This document shows positions 55,969-64,000 of a stretch of DNA of 64,000 nucleotides, piece by piece (the first letter of the stretch is position 1; each line of letters opens with the position of its first letter). The DNA lies in assembly GCF_013240295.1 (NCBI RefSeq), contig NZ_JABETK010000004.1, forward strand, positions 248,001 through 312,000, written 5' to 3'. The notes beneath the pieces are model-generated. The model worked only from the letters and a program-made list of their open reading frames with translations. It ran no database searches and was not told the DNA's origin. The DNA is from Neoaquamicrobium sediminum. Its GTDB lineage: Bacteria > Pseudomonadota > Alphaproteobacteria > Rhizobiales > Rhizobiaceae. The translations under genes and the position numbers were made by a program.

Positions 55969-57240
55969 TCAACCGGCTTTCGCGGCCAACTCCTCGTGAA
56001 CGTGCGCAACGGCCTTGAATGCCTCCTCGGTGATCTCCAGCGTCTCGTCGATGATCTCGCTGGTGTGGGCCGCCGACAGGAACATCGTGTGCGTCGGATG
56101 GAAGTAGACGCCGCGATTGAGCGCTTCGAGGCAGAATCGGCTGCCGAGACTGCGATCCTCGTCGCCCTCGAACAGGAAAACCGGCATCTGCGCGGGCCCG
56201 CTCTGCCGCAGCGCCAGGCCGTATTTCCGTGCCTGTGCCTGCAGCCCCGCACGAAGGCGCTCGCCCGACGCGCTCATCAGGCCAACCGCATTCGTGTCCC
56301 GCAGCTTGGTGATCGTGGCGATCGAGGCCGCCATCGAAACGCCTGCCGTCCAGAATGAGCCAGTCGTGAAAATCGACTTCGCTCCCTCGCGGAAGCGGTC
56401 ATTGCCGGTAACCGCAGCAAGCGCGCGGCCATTGGCAATGGCCTTGCTCCATGCCGAGAGATCGGGCTTTACGCCGACCAGCTCCCAGCTACCGCCCATG
56501 TCGAGCCGGAAACCCGCGCGCACGTCATCCACGATCAGCGCGGCGTCGGCCTCGTCCGCGACCCTGCGCGCGGCATGCGCGAATGCGCGCTCGGGCAGCA
56601 CGTGGTCCTTGCCGAGGTCGTGCTTGAAGGCGGATACGATGATGGCCGCGAGATCGCCTTTTACCGATCCCACCGCCGCCTCCAAGCTGGCCGCGTCGTT
56701 ATAGTCGTAATACACCAGATGGGCGCGATCCTCTTCGGTGACCCCGGCAACCGAGGGCGTGCACCACGGTATCGCCCCATGATAGGCGCCGCGCGCCACC
56801 AGCACCTTGCGCCGTCCGGTTCCGGCCCGCGCGATCGTCACGCAGGCCGTGGTGGCGTCCGTGCCGTTCTTCGAGAACATCGCCCAGTCGGCATGCGCGA
56901 CAGTATCGACCATGAGTTCAGCGAGTTCGACCAGCCGCGGTGTCGGCCCATTGAGCCCGTCGCCCTGCGCCCGCTGGCGCGCCGCTTCCTCGACATCGGG
57001 ATCGCCATAGCCGAGGATCATCGGCCCCCAGGCGCACATGTAGTCGATATAGCTGCGGCCATCCGCGTCCCAGATGCGGCAGCCCTCGCCGCGCGAAAAA
57101 TATTGCGGATAGCCGGCCGGCACACGGGTGGCATTCTGATGTCCCCACATCCCGCCTGGGATGACCTTGTCCGCGCGCGCCCTGAGTGCCGCATCGATAG
57201 ATTGCTGATCCATGTTTCCTGCCCGCATCGCATTGCTCAT
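55969..57240 (-). CDS. Class III aminotransferase (glutamate-1-semialdehyde aminomutase-like)
   Basis: 423-residue PLP enzyme of the class III/GSA group. Landmarks are FSRGEGCRIWDADGRSYIDY, SKNGTDATTACVTIARAGTG, the Asp of LIVDDVRAGFR that contacts the PLP nitrogen, and the Schiff-base Lys in LSAWSKAIANG. The first ATG at 57240 has no clear ribosome site; the ATG at 57216 follows AGGA closely and may be the real start. It is the first gene of the leftward transketolase/Dpp-type ABC operon and is divergent from the GntR/FCD gene. The substrate is probably an amino or keto sugar derivative in this context; that is inference. Confidence 0.92.
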   Translation of the reverse strand: MSNAMRAGNMDQQSIDAALRARADKVIPGGMWGHQNATRVPAGYPQYFSRGEGCRIWDADGRSYIDYMCAWGPMILGYGDPDVEEAARQRAQGDGLNGPTPRLVELAELMVDTVAHADWAMFSKNGTDATTACVTIARAGTGRRKVLVARGAYHGAIPWCTPSVAGVTEEDRAHLVYYDYNDAASLEAAVGSVKGDLAAIIVSAFKHDLGKDHVLPERAFAHAARRVADEADAALIVDDVRAGFRLDMGGSWELVGVKPDLSAWSKAIANGRALAAVTGNDRFREGAKSIFTTGSFWTAGVSMAASIATITKLRDTNAVGLMSASGERLRAGLQAQARKYGLALRQSGPAQMPVFLFEGDEDRSLGSRFCLEALNRGVYFHPTHTMFLSAAHTSEIIDETLEITEEAFKAVAHVHEELAAKAG

Positions 57241-57245
57241 AAATT

Positions 57246-57255
57246 TGATATATCA
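57246..57255. promoter_or_regulatory. TGATATATCA operator between aminotransferase and GntR/FCD genes
   Basis: TGATATATCA followed by TGTATC, six bases from the annotated aminotransferase ATG and 120 bases upstream of the chosen GntR start. It shares GATATATCATGTATC with the site at 55946. The site is perfectly placed for control of the aminotransferase operon. Confidence 0.7.
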
Positions 57256-57374
57256 TGTATCTCATCATGGCAAGCGTTCGCCGTCATGACTCGACCAAGA
57301 TGCTGGACCTGCCAAAACCCCCAATGGTAGGTACGATTGGAATGCGGGCGTTCCGCACTGGAGTTGACGATTAC

Positions 57375-58019
57375 ATGCAAGGCCCACCGGACATTCAGTC
57401 GAAGAGCCTCTCCGCTCAGATATACGCCCAGTTGAAGTATCAGCTCATGGCCGCGCGCCTCCAGCCAGGTGACCGGTTGAAGATACGCGACATGGCGCAC
57501 AGCCTTGGAACAAGCGAGACGCCGGTGCGCGAGGCGCTGCTTCAGCTCGTGCGCGACGGCGCGCTGGAAATGAAGCCGGGTTACTACATTCGCGTGCGCC
57601 GGCTGACCTTGCGCGAATACCTGGAACTCCGCGAGATCAGGCTGCTTCTCGAGCCCCACGCGGCAGTAAAGGCCCTGCCGAACGTGGACGATGCTTTCAT
57701 CGCCGAACTCGAACAGGTCCACGAGACCTTGATCCGCGCCGAACTGGAGAAGGACTATCCGACGGCGCTGCTGGCCAACTACGAGTTCCATTTCTCCGTC
57801 TATCGCAGATCGGAAATGCCGCAGCTCATAGACATTCTCGAACGGCTGTGGGTGCAGATCGGACCGCTGCTCAACTTCCTCTACCCGTTCGGCCACCCGA
57901 GCTACGACGGACCACACCAGCATCTGAATGTGATTGCCGCGTTGCGGAACCGGGATGCGGACGCACTGGCCGATGCATTCCGCGACGACCTGATCGAAGG
58001 TGTGGCCGCAGCTTCCTGA
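57375..58019 (+). CDS. GntR family transcriptional regulator (FCD type)
   Basis: About 214 residues from the ATG at 57375 (GGAG at 57360-57363); the frame is open back to 57255, but that start lies on the operator. The winged helix reads DRLKIRDMAHSLGTSETPVR and is followed by EALLQLVRDGALEMKPGYYI. The FCD domain has REIRLLLEPHAAVKAL and ANYEFHFSVYRRSEMPQLID. The paralogue at 39791-40540 has the same GTSETPVREAL recognition helix and the same domain layout. It is divergent from the aminotransferase operon and upstream of dgoK-dgoA. Confidence 0.92.
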   Translation: MQGPPDIQSKSLSAQIYAQLKYQLMAARLQPGDRLKIRDMAHSLGTSETPVREALLQLVRDGALEMKPGYYIRVRRLTLREYLELREIRLLLEPHAAVKALPNVDDAFIAELEQVHETLIRAELEKDYPTALLANYEFHFSVYRRSEMPQLIDILERLWVQIGPLLNFLYPFGHPSYDGPHQHLNVIAALRNRDADALADAFRDDLIEGVAAAS

Positions 58020-58162
58020 AATACCTCGAAAGCATCGAGCCCGAAAAACAACCCTGAGGCCGATGGGCAAACAGGTCGATTGAAACCCGTACCGCTCTCT
58101 GGCATTGCGTCATCCGCTACCGCGCGTGGACGCACGACATGCGGTGGAGGGGATAAAGCATC

Positions 58163-59092
58163 ATGAATGAAGCCGCATATATCGACTGGATCGGCGTCGA
58201 TTGGGGCACCACCAACCTGCGGGCCTGGGCCATGCGGGGCAGCGAAGTCGTGGCCACTGCCGCCGCCCCGATCGGTATGGCGAGCCTCACGCGCGACGGG
58301 TTCGAGCCGGCGCTGCTGAATGTCATTGAAAAATGGCTCGCCGCGAGCAGAATGACACCGTTGCCCGTCATTGCCTGCGGCATGGTCGGCGCCCGCCAGG
58401 GATGGCAGGAGGCACCATACGTCGCCGTGCCCTGCGCGCCCTTGGTGCGCAACGCCATGATACCCGTCGGCTGTGAGGACGATCGCATTACGGTCACGAT
58501 CATCCACGGACTGAGCCAAGCGAACCCGGCAGATGTGATGCGTGGCGAAGAAACTCAGATCGCCGGCCTTCTCGCCATGGACCCGGATTTCGAGGGCCTG
58601 GTCTGCCTGCCGGGAACGCACAACAAGTGGGCCTTCATCCGCGGCGGAGAGATCGAACGCTTTCGTACGTTCATGACCGGCGAGCTGTTCGACATAATCG
58701 CAAGGCAATCGGTCCTGCGTCACGCGTTGGGCGACGCCTCGGCGTTCGACGATGAAGCTTTCGACGCGGCCGTGCTAAAGGCAGCCGCAGACCCAGCGGC
58801 ACTTTCAGCCGCCCTGTTTTCGATCCGCGCCGCATCGCTGCTCGAGGGAACCGCACCGGATGTCGCTCGCGCCCGCCTGTCCGGGCTGCTGATCGGACTT
58901 GAGATTGCCGCGCTCGGCGACGAAGTTCGCACCGCCAGGCCGGCCATCGTCGGTTCGCACACGCTGTCCAGCCTTTATGAACGCGCTATCCGGCTCAACG
59001 GCGGCGATGCGCAGCGGCTGGACGGCGATGGTCTGGCGCGCGCAGGCCTGCAAATGGCTCATGACCTCATGATTGTGGAGAAGACGAATTGA
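58163..59092 (+). CDS. dgoK: 2-dehydro-3-deoxygalactonokinase
   Basis: 309-residue ASKHA-fold kinase of the DgoK family, phosphorylating 2-keto-3-deoxygalactonate at C6. The N-terminal phosphate loop region reads GVDWGTTNLRAWAM; CGMVGARQGWQEAPYVAVPC, MRGEETQIAGLL and CLPGTHNKWAFI are family segments. GGAGGGG precedes the ATG. The next gene, dgoA, starts inside its stop, so kinase and aldolase are made together. The 143 bases upstream hold nothing recognisable. Confidence 0.95.
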   Translation: MNEAAYIDWIGVDWGTTNLRAWAMRGSEVVATAAAPIGMASLTRDGFEPALLNVIEKWLAASRMTPLPVIACGMVGARQGWQEAPYVAVPCAPLVRNAMIPVGCEDDRITVTIIHGLSQANPADVMRGEETQIAGLLAMDPDFEGLVCLPGTHNKWAFIRGGEIERFRTFMTGELFDIIARQSVLRHALGDASAFDDEAFDAAVLKAAADPAALSAALFSIRAASLLEGTAPDVARARLSGLLIGLEIAALGDEVRTARPAIVGSHTLSSLYERAIRLNGGDAQRLDGDGLARAGLQMAHDLMIVEKTN

Positions 59093-59700
59093 CCTTGCCG
59101 CTGATCGCTATCCTGCGGGGCATCCTGCCCGAAGAAGCCCGCGACGTTGCCGAGGTGCTGATCGGCGCCGGCATCACGCGCATTGAGGTGCCACTCAATT
59201 CGCCCGATGCGCTGCGTTCGATCAACACCATGTCGAAAGCCTTCTCCGCAGTCGCGGGAATCGGGGCGGGAACCGTGCTGACGCTCGACGAGGTACAGTC
59301 CGTCGCCGATGCAGGGGCCAGCTTCGTGGTCTCACCCAACTGCGAGCCAGCAATCATAGAGCGCACCCGCGCACTGGGCCTTGGCTCCTTTCCCGGCGTG
59401 TTCACGGCAAGCGAATGCTTCTCGGCCCTGAGATCCGGTGCCAACGCTTTGAAGATTTTTCCGGCTAATGTCATGCGGCCCGAGGGGCTTTCCGCCTTGC
59501 GTGCGGTGCTGCCTGCAGGCGCCGAAATGTACCCCGTCGGAGGCATTGGCCCAGACGACTTCGCAGCCTGGCGGCGAGCGGGAGCCACCGGCTTCGGCCT
59601 CGGCTCCTCGCTGTTCAAGCCCGGCTTCTCGCTGGACCGCACCGCCGATGAGGCTGCGCGCAGCGTAGCGGCATGGCAATCGTCGGCTGATCCGACCTGA
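59089..59700 (+). CDS. dgoA: 2-dehydro-3-deoxy-6-phosphogalactonate aldolase
   Basis: 203-residue class I (Schiff-base) KDPG/KDPGal-type aldolase yielding pyruvate and glyceraldehyde 3-phosphate. Landmarks are AILRGILPEEA, GAGTVLTLDEVQ, the Lys in ALKIFPANV, and the phosphate site PVGGIGPDDFAAWRRAGATG. The TTG start at 59089 overlaps the dgoK stop (TTGA). With dgoK it completes the lower part of galactonate-type catabolism, but no galactonate dehydratase is in the window. Confidence 0.94.
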   Translation: MTLPLIAILRGILPEEARDVAEVLIGAGITRIEVPLNSPDALRSINTMSKAFSAVAGIGAGTVLTLDEVQSVADAGASFVVSPNCEPAIIERTRALGLGSFPGVFTASECFSALRSGANALKIFPANVMRPEGLSALRAVLPAGAEMYPVGGIGPDDFAAWRRAGATGFGLGSSLFKPGFSLDRTADEAARSVAAWQSSADPT

Positions 59701-59743
59701 GCGTGCAAACGCGGCTTTCAACCGTTCCGACGAAAGGATTGAT

Positions 59744-60583
59744 ATGACCGATCGTGTGGACTTCCTGCTGCTCTCCGATCTTCACGTCTCGCACCGGCCA
59801 TTGGCGGAAGCAGGCTTATTGACCGACACGAGCCGCACGCTTGAAGAGGTTGTTGCCTGTATCGACAAACTTGCGGAGAAGCCGGCATTCATCGTCATCG
59901 CGGGCGACCTCACCAACCATGGCGAGCCTGATGCCTATCGCAAGCTGGGCAAATTGCTGGAACCCCTGTCGCTACCGATGGTCATGGCGCTTGGCAATCA
60001 CGATACGCGGCCGGGCTTCCGGTCCGTCATGCTCGCACAACCGGGTGACCCGGATGCGCCCTACTTCCACGACACGGTCATCGCCGGCGTGCATGTGATT
60101 GTACTCGATTCCAGCATTCCCGGCCGCATTTCGGGAGCGCTGGGCGACGACCAGTTCGCGTTTCTTGAAGCCGCGCTGAAGCGCGAACCGGACATCCCGA
60201 AGGTGGTCGTGTGCCACCATCCGCCACATCTCCAAGACGGCGACGCCGGTTGGCACAGCCTCGATGCCGCAAGCAGTGCCCGGCTTGCGGAAATCGTGGG
60301 CGGCGGTCGGGTCGCAGCGATCCTGTCAGGCCACGTTCATCATGACAGCGTGATCCACTGGCACGGCGTGCCAATCATTATCGGAACCGGCCTCCATAAC
60401 GCCGTCGACACGACTTACATCGCCGGCCTCCGTGTCGTTGACGGCGCCGGTTTCACGATCTGCACCCTGAGACCGAGCGGTCTTGCAGCAACCTTCGTCC
60501 CTCTCGCGCGCAGCCGGGCCGAACTGGCGATCCACGATCTGGCGATGCTGGATGCCATGGACCGCGCGGGCGGTCACGGCTGA
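59744..60583 (+). CDS. CpdA-like metallophosphoesterase
   Basis: 279-residue class III cyclic-nucleotide-phosphodiesterase-type enzyme. The metal-binding blocks are LLSDLHVSHRP, IAGDLTNHGEP, ALGNHDTRPG, VVCHHPP and SGHVHHDSVIHW. It starts 43 bases after dgoA in the same direction. Its stop abuts the stop of the convergent LysR gene with no gap. Cyclic-AMP hydrolysis is the family prototype, but in a sugar-acid operon a sugar phosphate or phosphodiester is equally possible. Confidence 0.92.
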   Translation: MTDRVDFLLLSDLHVSHRPLAEAGLLTDTSRTLEEVVACIDKLAEKPAFIVIAGDLTNHGEPDAYRKLGKLLEPLSLPMVMALGNHDTRPGFRSVMLAQPGDPDAPYFHDTVIAGVHVIVLDSSIPGRISGALGDDQFAFLEAALKREPDIPKVVVCHHPPHLQDGDAGWHSLDAASSARLAEIVGGGRVAAILSGHVHHDSVIHWHGVPIIIGTGLHNAVDTTYIAGLRVVDGAGFTICTLRPSGLAATFVPLARSRAELAIHDLAMLDAMDRAGGHG

Positions 60584-61540
60584 CTACGTGGCAGGCACGA
60601 CCTGAACCGTGCCCTCCCAGGCACCTTCGGCAACCAGCGAGAACACCACCTCACGACACAGTGCCTCAACCGCTTGCACCGCATGTGGCGCCGGCTTGTC
60701 GCCGGGACGTGCCAGATGAACCTCCCTCTGCACGACCGGGTTGACGATCGACCAGCGACGCAGGCGTTTTGCTTCCAGTTCGGCTGCAACGGCATGCAGC
60801 GGCAGAATCGAAAAGCCGACCCCGCGCTCGACGAGGAGCTTGATGGCCGCATAGGAATCGACATCGATCTCGCTGTTGAGTGAAGCGTTGCGCGACAATG
60901 CGAGGCGCTCCAGCATCTCACGCAGTCCATGCGCGCGGCCGGGCAGTATCAACGGCAGCTCGATCGCGTTTCCGAAGTCGATCGACGATCCATGCGGCCG
61001 CGCCGGACCTGATCTGGAGCCGGCCGGACCAAGAAGGCAAAGCTCCTCCACGCACAGGCATTCCGACGCAAGCCTCCGGTCGACCGCGGGAATGTACAGG
61101 ATCGCGAGGTCCACATGGCCGGCGCGCAGCCAGTCCAGTACGAAGCCGCTCATCGCCTCTGCGATCCGCAGCTTGATTCCGGGGTATCGTTGCCGAACGG
61201 CGAGGATAAGCGGCACCGCCAGCTTCTGGCTGATCGTGCCTGGAATGCCGATATGCACCTCGCCCCGCGGCTCGGCGGCGTGCCCGCGCACCTCTGCCTC
61301 CGCCGTGGCGACTTGCTCGATCACCAGCCGTGCATTGCGCAGCAAGGTCGTCCCCGCCTCCGTCGGCATCACGCCCTGTGCGCTCCGCAAGAGCAATTGC
61401 ATGCCAAGGTCCGCCTCCATGTTGCGGACATGGGCACTGAGGGCCGGCTGCGCGATGTTCAGAACCTGTGCCGCTCGCGAGAACGACCCTTGTTCCACGA
61501 TCGCCACGAAATAGCGCAACTGTCTCAGGTCCAACGCCAC
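60584..61540 (-). CDS. LysR family transcriptional regulator
   Basis: 318-residue LysR-type regulator. The HTH reads IVEQGSFSRAAQVLNIAQPA, then LSAHVRNMEADLG and LLLRSAQGVMPTEAG. The effector domain includes RGEVHIGIPGTISQKLAVPL and ERGVGFSILPLHAVAAE, resembling the CynR/Nac-like group. It is divergent from the MmgE/PrpD-acyl-CoA dehydrogenase genes across 170 bases that include an AT-rich tract at 61618-61637, and so is the likely regulator of those genes. Confidence 0.93.
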   Translation of the reverse strand: MALDLRQLRYFVAIVEQGSFSRAAQVLNIAQPALSAHVRNMEADLGMQLLLRSAQGVMPTEAGTTLLRNARLVIEQVATAEAEVRGHAAEPRGEVHIGIPGTISQKLAVPLILAVRQRYPGIKLRIAEAMSGFVLDWLRAGHVDLAILYIPAVDRRLASECLCVEELCLLGPAGSRSGPARPHGSSIDFGNAIELPLILPGRAHGLREMLERLALSRNASLNSEIDVDSYAAIKLLVERGVGFSILPLHAVAAELEAKRLRRWSIVNPVVQREVHLARPGDKPAPHAVQAVEALCREVVFSLVAEGAWEGTVQVVPAT

Positions 61541-61710
61541 CTCCGATAAGAGTCCGTCTCAAGCGCGCGTCCTTGCGACGGCCGGAGCGAAAACTTTCAA
61601 GCGTTTTCATCGTCGCAGATATAACATTATCCTATAGACACCGACGCAAAACCCTATTTCCCTTCTGTGGTCCTGCTATTCATGCTTGGGAGCTGCATGA
61701 GGAAAAACAT

Positions 61711-63096
61711 ATGACAGTGCCAGCGCCGTCCCAGATCACCCAGCGCTTGGCTGCATTCGCAGCGGCTCTGCATTATGACGCGCTGCCACCGGAGGTCCCC
61801 TTGCGGGCCAGCGATCTGGTGACCGATCTGGTTGGCAGCATCGTACGTGCCGGCGCGGAATCAAATTCCACCCCCGCACTCCTGGCCATGGCGGCCCGTC
61901 TCAGCATCGACGGTCCCGGCGAGATCACCGTGTTCGGTTTCAACCGTCGCTACACGCCCGCTACCGCGGCCCTTTTCAACGGCATGCTCGGCCATTCGCT
62001 CGACTTCGACGACACGCATTCCGACAGTTCCACCCATCCGAGTGCACCGGTCGTTCCCGCAGCCCTTGCTGCTGCGGAGATGACTGGCTGCAGCGGGCGG
62101 GAAGCGCTCAGCGGCATCGTAGCCGGCTATGAGGTGATGATACGCATCGGCAACGCGCTCGATCCGACCGCGCATTACGCGCGCGGCTTCCACCCGACTG
62201 CGACGGCCGGCGTCTTTGGCGCGGCGGCGGCAGCCGGGCGCATCTTCGGCCTCGACGCGCAACAGATCGCCTCGGCATTTGGGGTGGCGGCAAGCCAGGC
62301 CGCCGGCTCGCTTCAGTTCCTCGTCAACGGCGCCTGGAACAAGCGTTTCCAGGTTGGGGCAGCCGCCATGAACGGGCTGATCGCCGCGTCACTCGCGCGC
62401 GAAGGATTTCTCGGCGCAGCCGACGCGATCGAGGGCAAGCACGGCCTGTTGGTCGGTTACACCGACGGCGCCGATCCCGAACGCGCCGTTGCCGGACTGG
62501 GCTCCGTCTGGGAGACGATGAACATCGGGCTCAAGCCTTACCCGACATGCCGCTACACGCATGCCGCTATCGACGGGCTCGTGGCACTGCGCACAGAACT
62601 TGGCCTCACGACGGAACAGGTGAAATCCGTCACGGTAGGCCTCCATCGAAACGGCATAACATTGACCGGAACACCCCTGGAAGAAAAGCGCAGGGTGCGC
62701 GGCATCGTCGAAGGTCAGTTCTCCATGCCGTTTGCGGCCGCCGTGGCGCTGACGTTGGGCCGTTTCGGCTGGGACGACTACGCGTTGCTGGCCAAGCCCG
62801 AAATCGACGCGCTTTGCGACCGGGTCGACGTCATCCGCGACGAAAGCCTCGAGGGCCTGCGCCACCCGTTCGGTGCGACGCTTGAGGTTACGACACCGCA
62901 AGGAACCATTAGCCGCCGCATCCCCGATCCGTCCGGTGAACCGGATACCTTCCCGTCGCCCGAGGCGCTCTCCGCCAAGTTCATGACACTTGCGCGACCG
63001 GTGCTGAACGATGATGCAGCGATGCTGCATGAACGACTCTCGCGTCTGGCCGACATGCCGACGCTGCGAGAGCTGGGAGGACAAGCAAACATATGA
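61711..63096 (+). CDS. MmgE/PrpD family protein
   Basis: 461-residue protein of the MmgE/PrpD fold (2-methylcitrate dehydratase, cis-aconitate decarboxylase, iminodisuccinate-type relatives). Landmarks are NGMLGHSLDFDDTHSDSSTH, ALSGIVAGYEVMIRIGNAL, FHPTATAGVFGAAAAAGRIF and KPYPTCRYTHAAIDGL. TGAGGAAAAA precedes the ATG at 61711. No PrpC/PrpB genes are nearby, so a 2-methylcitrate role is unlikely; a dehydratase or decarboxylase acting on an acid of this operon fits better. It overlaps the acyl-CoA dehydrogenase start by four bases. Confidence 0.93.
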   Translation: MTVPAPSQITQRLAAFAAALHYDALPPEVPLRASDLVTDLVGSIVRAGAESNSTPALLAMAARLSIDGPGEITVFGFNRRYTPATAALFNGMLGHSLDFDDTHSDSSTHPSAPVVPAALAAAEMTGCSGREALSGIVAGYEVMIRIGNALDPTAHYARGFHPTATAGVFGAAAAAGRIFGLDAQQIASAFGVAASQAAGSLQFLVNGAWNKRFQVGAAAMNGLIAASLAREGFLGAADAIEGKHGLLVGYTDGADPERAVAGLGSVWETMNIGLKPYPTCRYTHAAIDGLVALRTELGLTTEQVKSVTVGLHRNGITLTGTPLEEKRRVRGIVEGQFSMPFAAAVALTLGRFGWDDYALLAKPEIDALCDRVDVIRDESLEGLRHPFGATLEVTTPQGTISRRIPDPSGEPDTFPSPEALSAKFMTLARPVLNDDAAMLHERLSRLADMPTLRELGGQANI

Positions 63097-64000
63097 ACAG
63101 CGCCGCAACCGAATACCGTGAAATCCGCGAAGAGGTCGCCAAGCTCTGCGCCGAATTTCCCGGTGAATACTGGCAGAAGCTCGATCGCGAGCACGCTTAT
63201 CCGAGCGAATTCGTCCAGGCACTCACGCAGGCGGGCTATCTCGCAGCGCTGATTCCCGAGGAATATGGTGGCGCTGGGCTGCCGCTGTCGGGGGCCGCTG
63301 CGATCCTGGAAGAAATCCAGCGTGCCGGCGGCAATGGCGGCGCATGCCACGCGCAGATGTACATCATGGGTGCGATCCTGCGGCACGGCTCGGAAGAGCA
63401 GAAGCGGGAATATCTGCCGCGCATCGCCAGCGGCGAACTGCGCCTGCAGGCCTTCGGCGTCACCGAGCCGACCAGCGGCACCGACACCACGTCACTACGC
63501 ACGACGGCGCGACGCGAAGGCGACGAATATGTCATCAACGGCCAGAAGATCTGGACCTCCCGCGCGGAACATTCCGACCTCATGCTGCTTCTGGCACGCA
63601 CCACCCCGCGCGACCAGGTGGCCAAGAAGACTGACGGGCTTTCGGTCTTCATCCTCGACATGAACAAGGCGAAGACCGCAGGCCTGACGATCCGCCCAAT
63701 CCGCACCATGATGAACCACGCGACGACCGAGGTGTTTTTCGAGAATGTGCGCGTGCCTGCCCGCAACCTCGTCGGCGAGGAGGGCAAGGGGTTCCGCTAT
63801 ATCCTGTCGGGCATGAACGCGGAGCGCATTCTGATCGGCGCCGAGTGCATCGGCGATGCCAAGTGGTTCATCGACAAGGCCCGTGGCTACGCCTGCGAGC
63901 GCGTCGTCTTCGGCCGTCCCATCGGCCAGAACCAGGGCATTCAGTTTCCCATCGCCAGAGCACATGCCCAGATGCGCGCCGCCGAGCTGATGGTCCACCA
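63093..64000 (+). CDS. Acyl-CoA dehydrogenase family protein (3' end beyond window)
   Basis: 302 codons of an acyl-CoA dehydrogenase are present and the frame is still open at the window edge. Its ATG overlaps the MmgE/PrpD stop (ATGA). Landmarks are YLAALIPEEYGGAGLPLSG, QAFGVTEPTSGTDTTSLRT, GQKIWTSRAEHSDLMLLLAR, GMNAERILIGAECIG and ERVVFGRPIGQNQGIQFP. It resembles the acyl-CoA dehydrogenase at 28616-29776 in layout. With MmgE/PrpD it belongs to an acid degradation module controlled by the divergent LysR protein. Confidence 0.94.
   Translation, partial: MNSAATEYREIREEVAKLCAEFPGEYWQKLDREHAYPSEFVQALTQAGYLAALIPEEYGGAGLPLSGAAAILEEIQRAGGNGGACHAQMYIMGAILRHGSEEQKREYLPRIASGELRLQAFGVTEPTSGTDTTSLRTTARREGDEYVINGQKIWTSRAEHSDLMLLLARTTPRDQVAKKTDGLSVFILDMNKAKTAGLTIRPIRTMMNHATTEVFFENVRVPARNLVGEEGKGFRYILSGMNAERILIGAECIGDAKWFIDKARGYACERVVFGRPIGQNQGIQFPIARAHAQMRAAELMVH

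Noticed and set aside
61711..63096. 2-methylcitrate cycle assignment for the MmgE/PrpD gene
   Set aside because: No methylcitrate synthase or methylisocitrate lyase genes are nearby, and the family is functionally broad.

Overview
The window is GC-rich DNA (low-to-mid 60s % GC by eye). Its gene families, the codon bias that produces long antisense shadow frames, and a Rhizobiales-style palindromic intergenic repeat (10305-10408) suggest a Hyphomicrobiales/Phyllobacteriaceae-like alphaproteobacterium. This is an inference from style and gene content; no rRNA or tRNA is present to confirm it. Almost everything encoded is accessory catabolism: six solute uptake systems (two PotABCD-type ABC, two Dpp-type ABC, one TAXI TRAP, one DctPQM TRAP), each next to enzymes and a dedicated regulator. 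The only housekeeping-type gene is recQ.

Layout. 0-5.4 kb: TAXI TRAP transporter plus CaiB/BaiF CoA-transferase, divergent from a LysR regulator. 5.4-7.7 kb: LuxR-type HTH remnant and recQ. 7.7-17.3 kb: MarR regulator divergent from a Pot-type ABC operon with a CE4 deacetylase-fold hydrolase, two SDRs, an amidase and, at the distal end, a P1-family peptidase. 17.4-25.6 kb: DUF2200 gene, then a Dpp-type ABC operon with a fused DppDF ATPase, a metallophosphoesterase and a HAD phosphatase, divergent from a LysR gene. 25.7-38.1 kb: two facing acyl-CoA modules. The rightward one is CoA-transferase, crotonase, GntR/UTRA regulator and acyl-CoA dehydrogenase. The leftward one is crotonase, AtuA-like protein, crotonase, DctPQM and CoA-transferase, under a TetR regulator with a clear operator. 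38.1-60.6 kb: dimethylformamidase-beta-like enzyme with a GntR/FCD regulator; a Pot-type ABC operon; a shikimate-dehydrogenase-like protein, class II aldolase and DUF1537 kinase; TetR; a second Dpp-type ABC system; a split transketolase; a class III aminotransferase; a second GntR/FCD regulator; dgoK, dgoA and a CpdA-like phosphodiesterase. 60.6-64 kb: LysR divergent from MmgE/PrpD and an acyl-CoA dehydrogenase that runs off the end.

Two window-scale observations matter most. First, a nine-base palindromic core (TGATATATC) recurs in five intergenic positions between 40.5 and 57.3 kb, and the two GntR/FCD regulators of that region share an identical recognition-helix segment. This points to one regulon spanning about 20 kb of sugar-acid/carbohydrate-type catabolism. 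Second, nine otherwise intact genes carry ten frameshifts. Most are single-base losses in G/C runs, and the corrected lengths are exactly those expected for the families, so either the sequence has systematic indel errors or the locus is in recent decay. The frameshifted genes are annotated as pseudogenes over their full extent, with the disruption site given.
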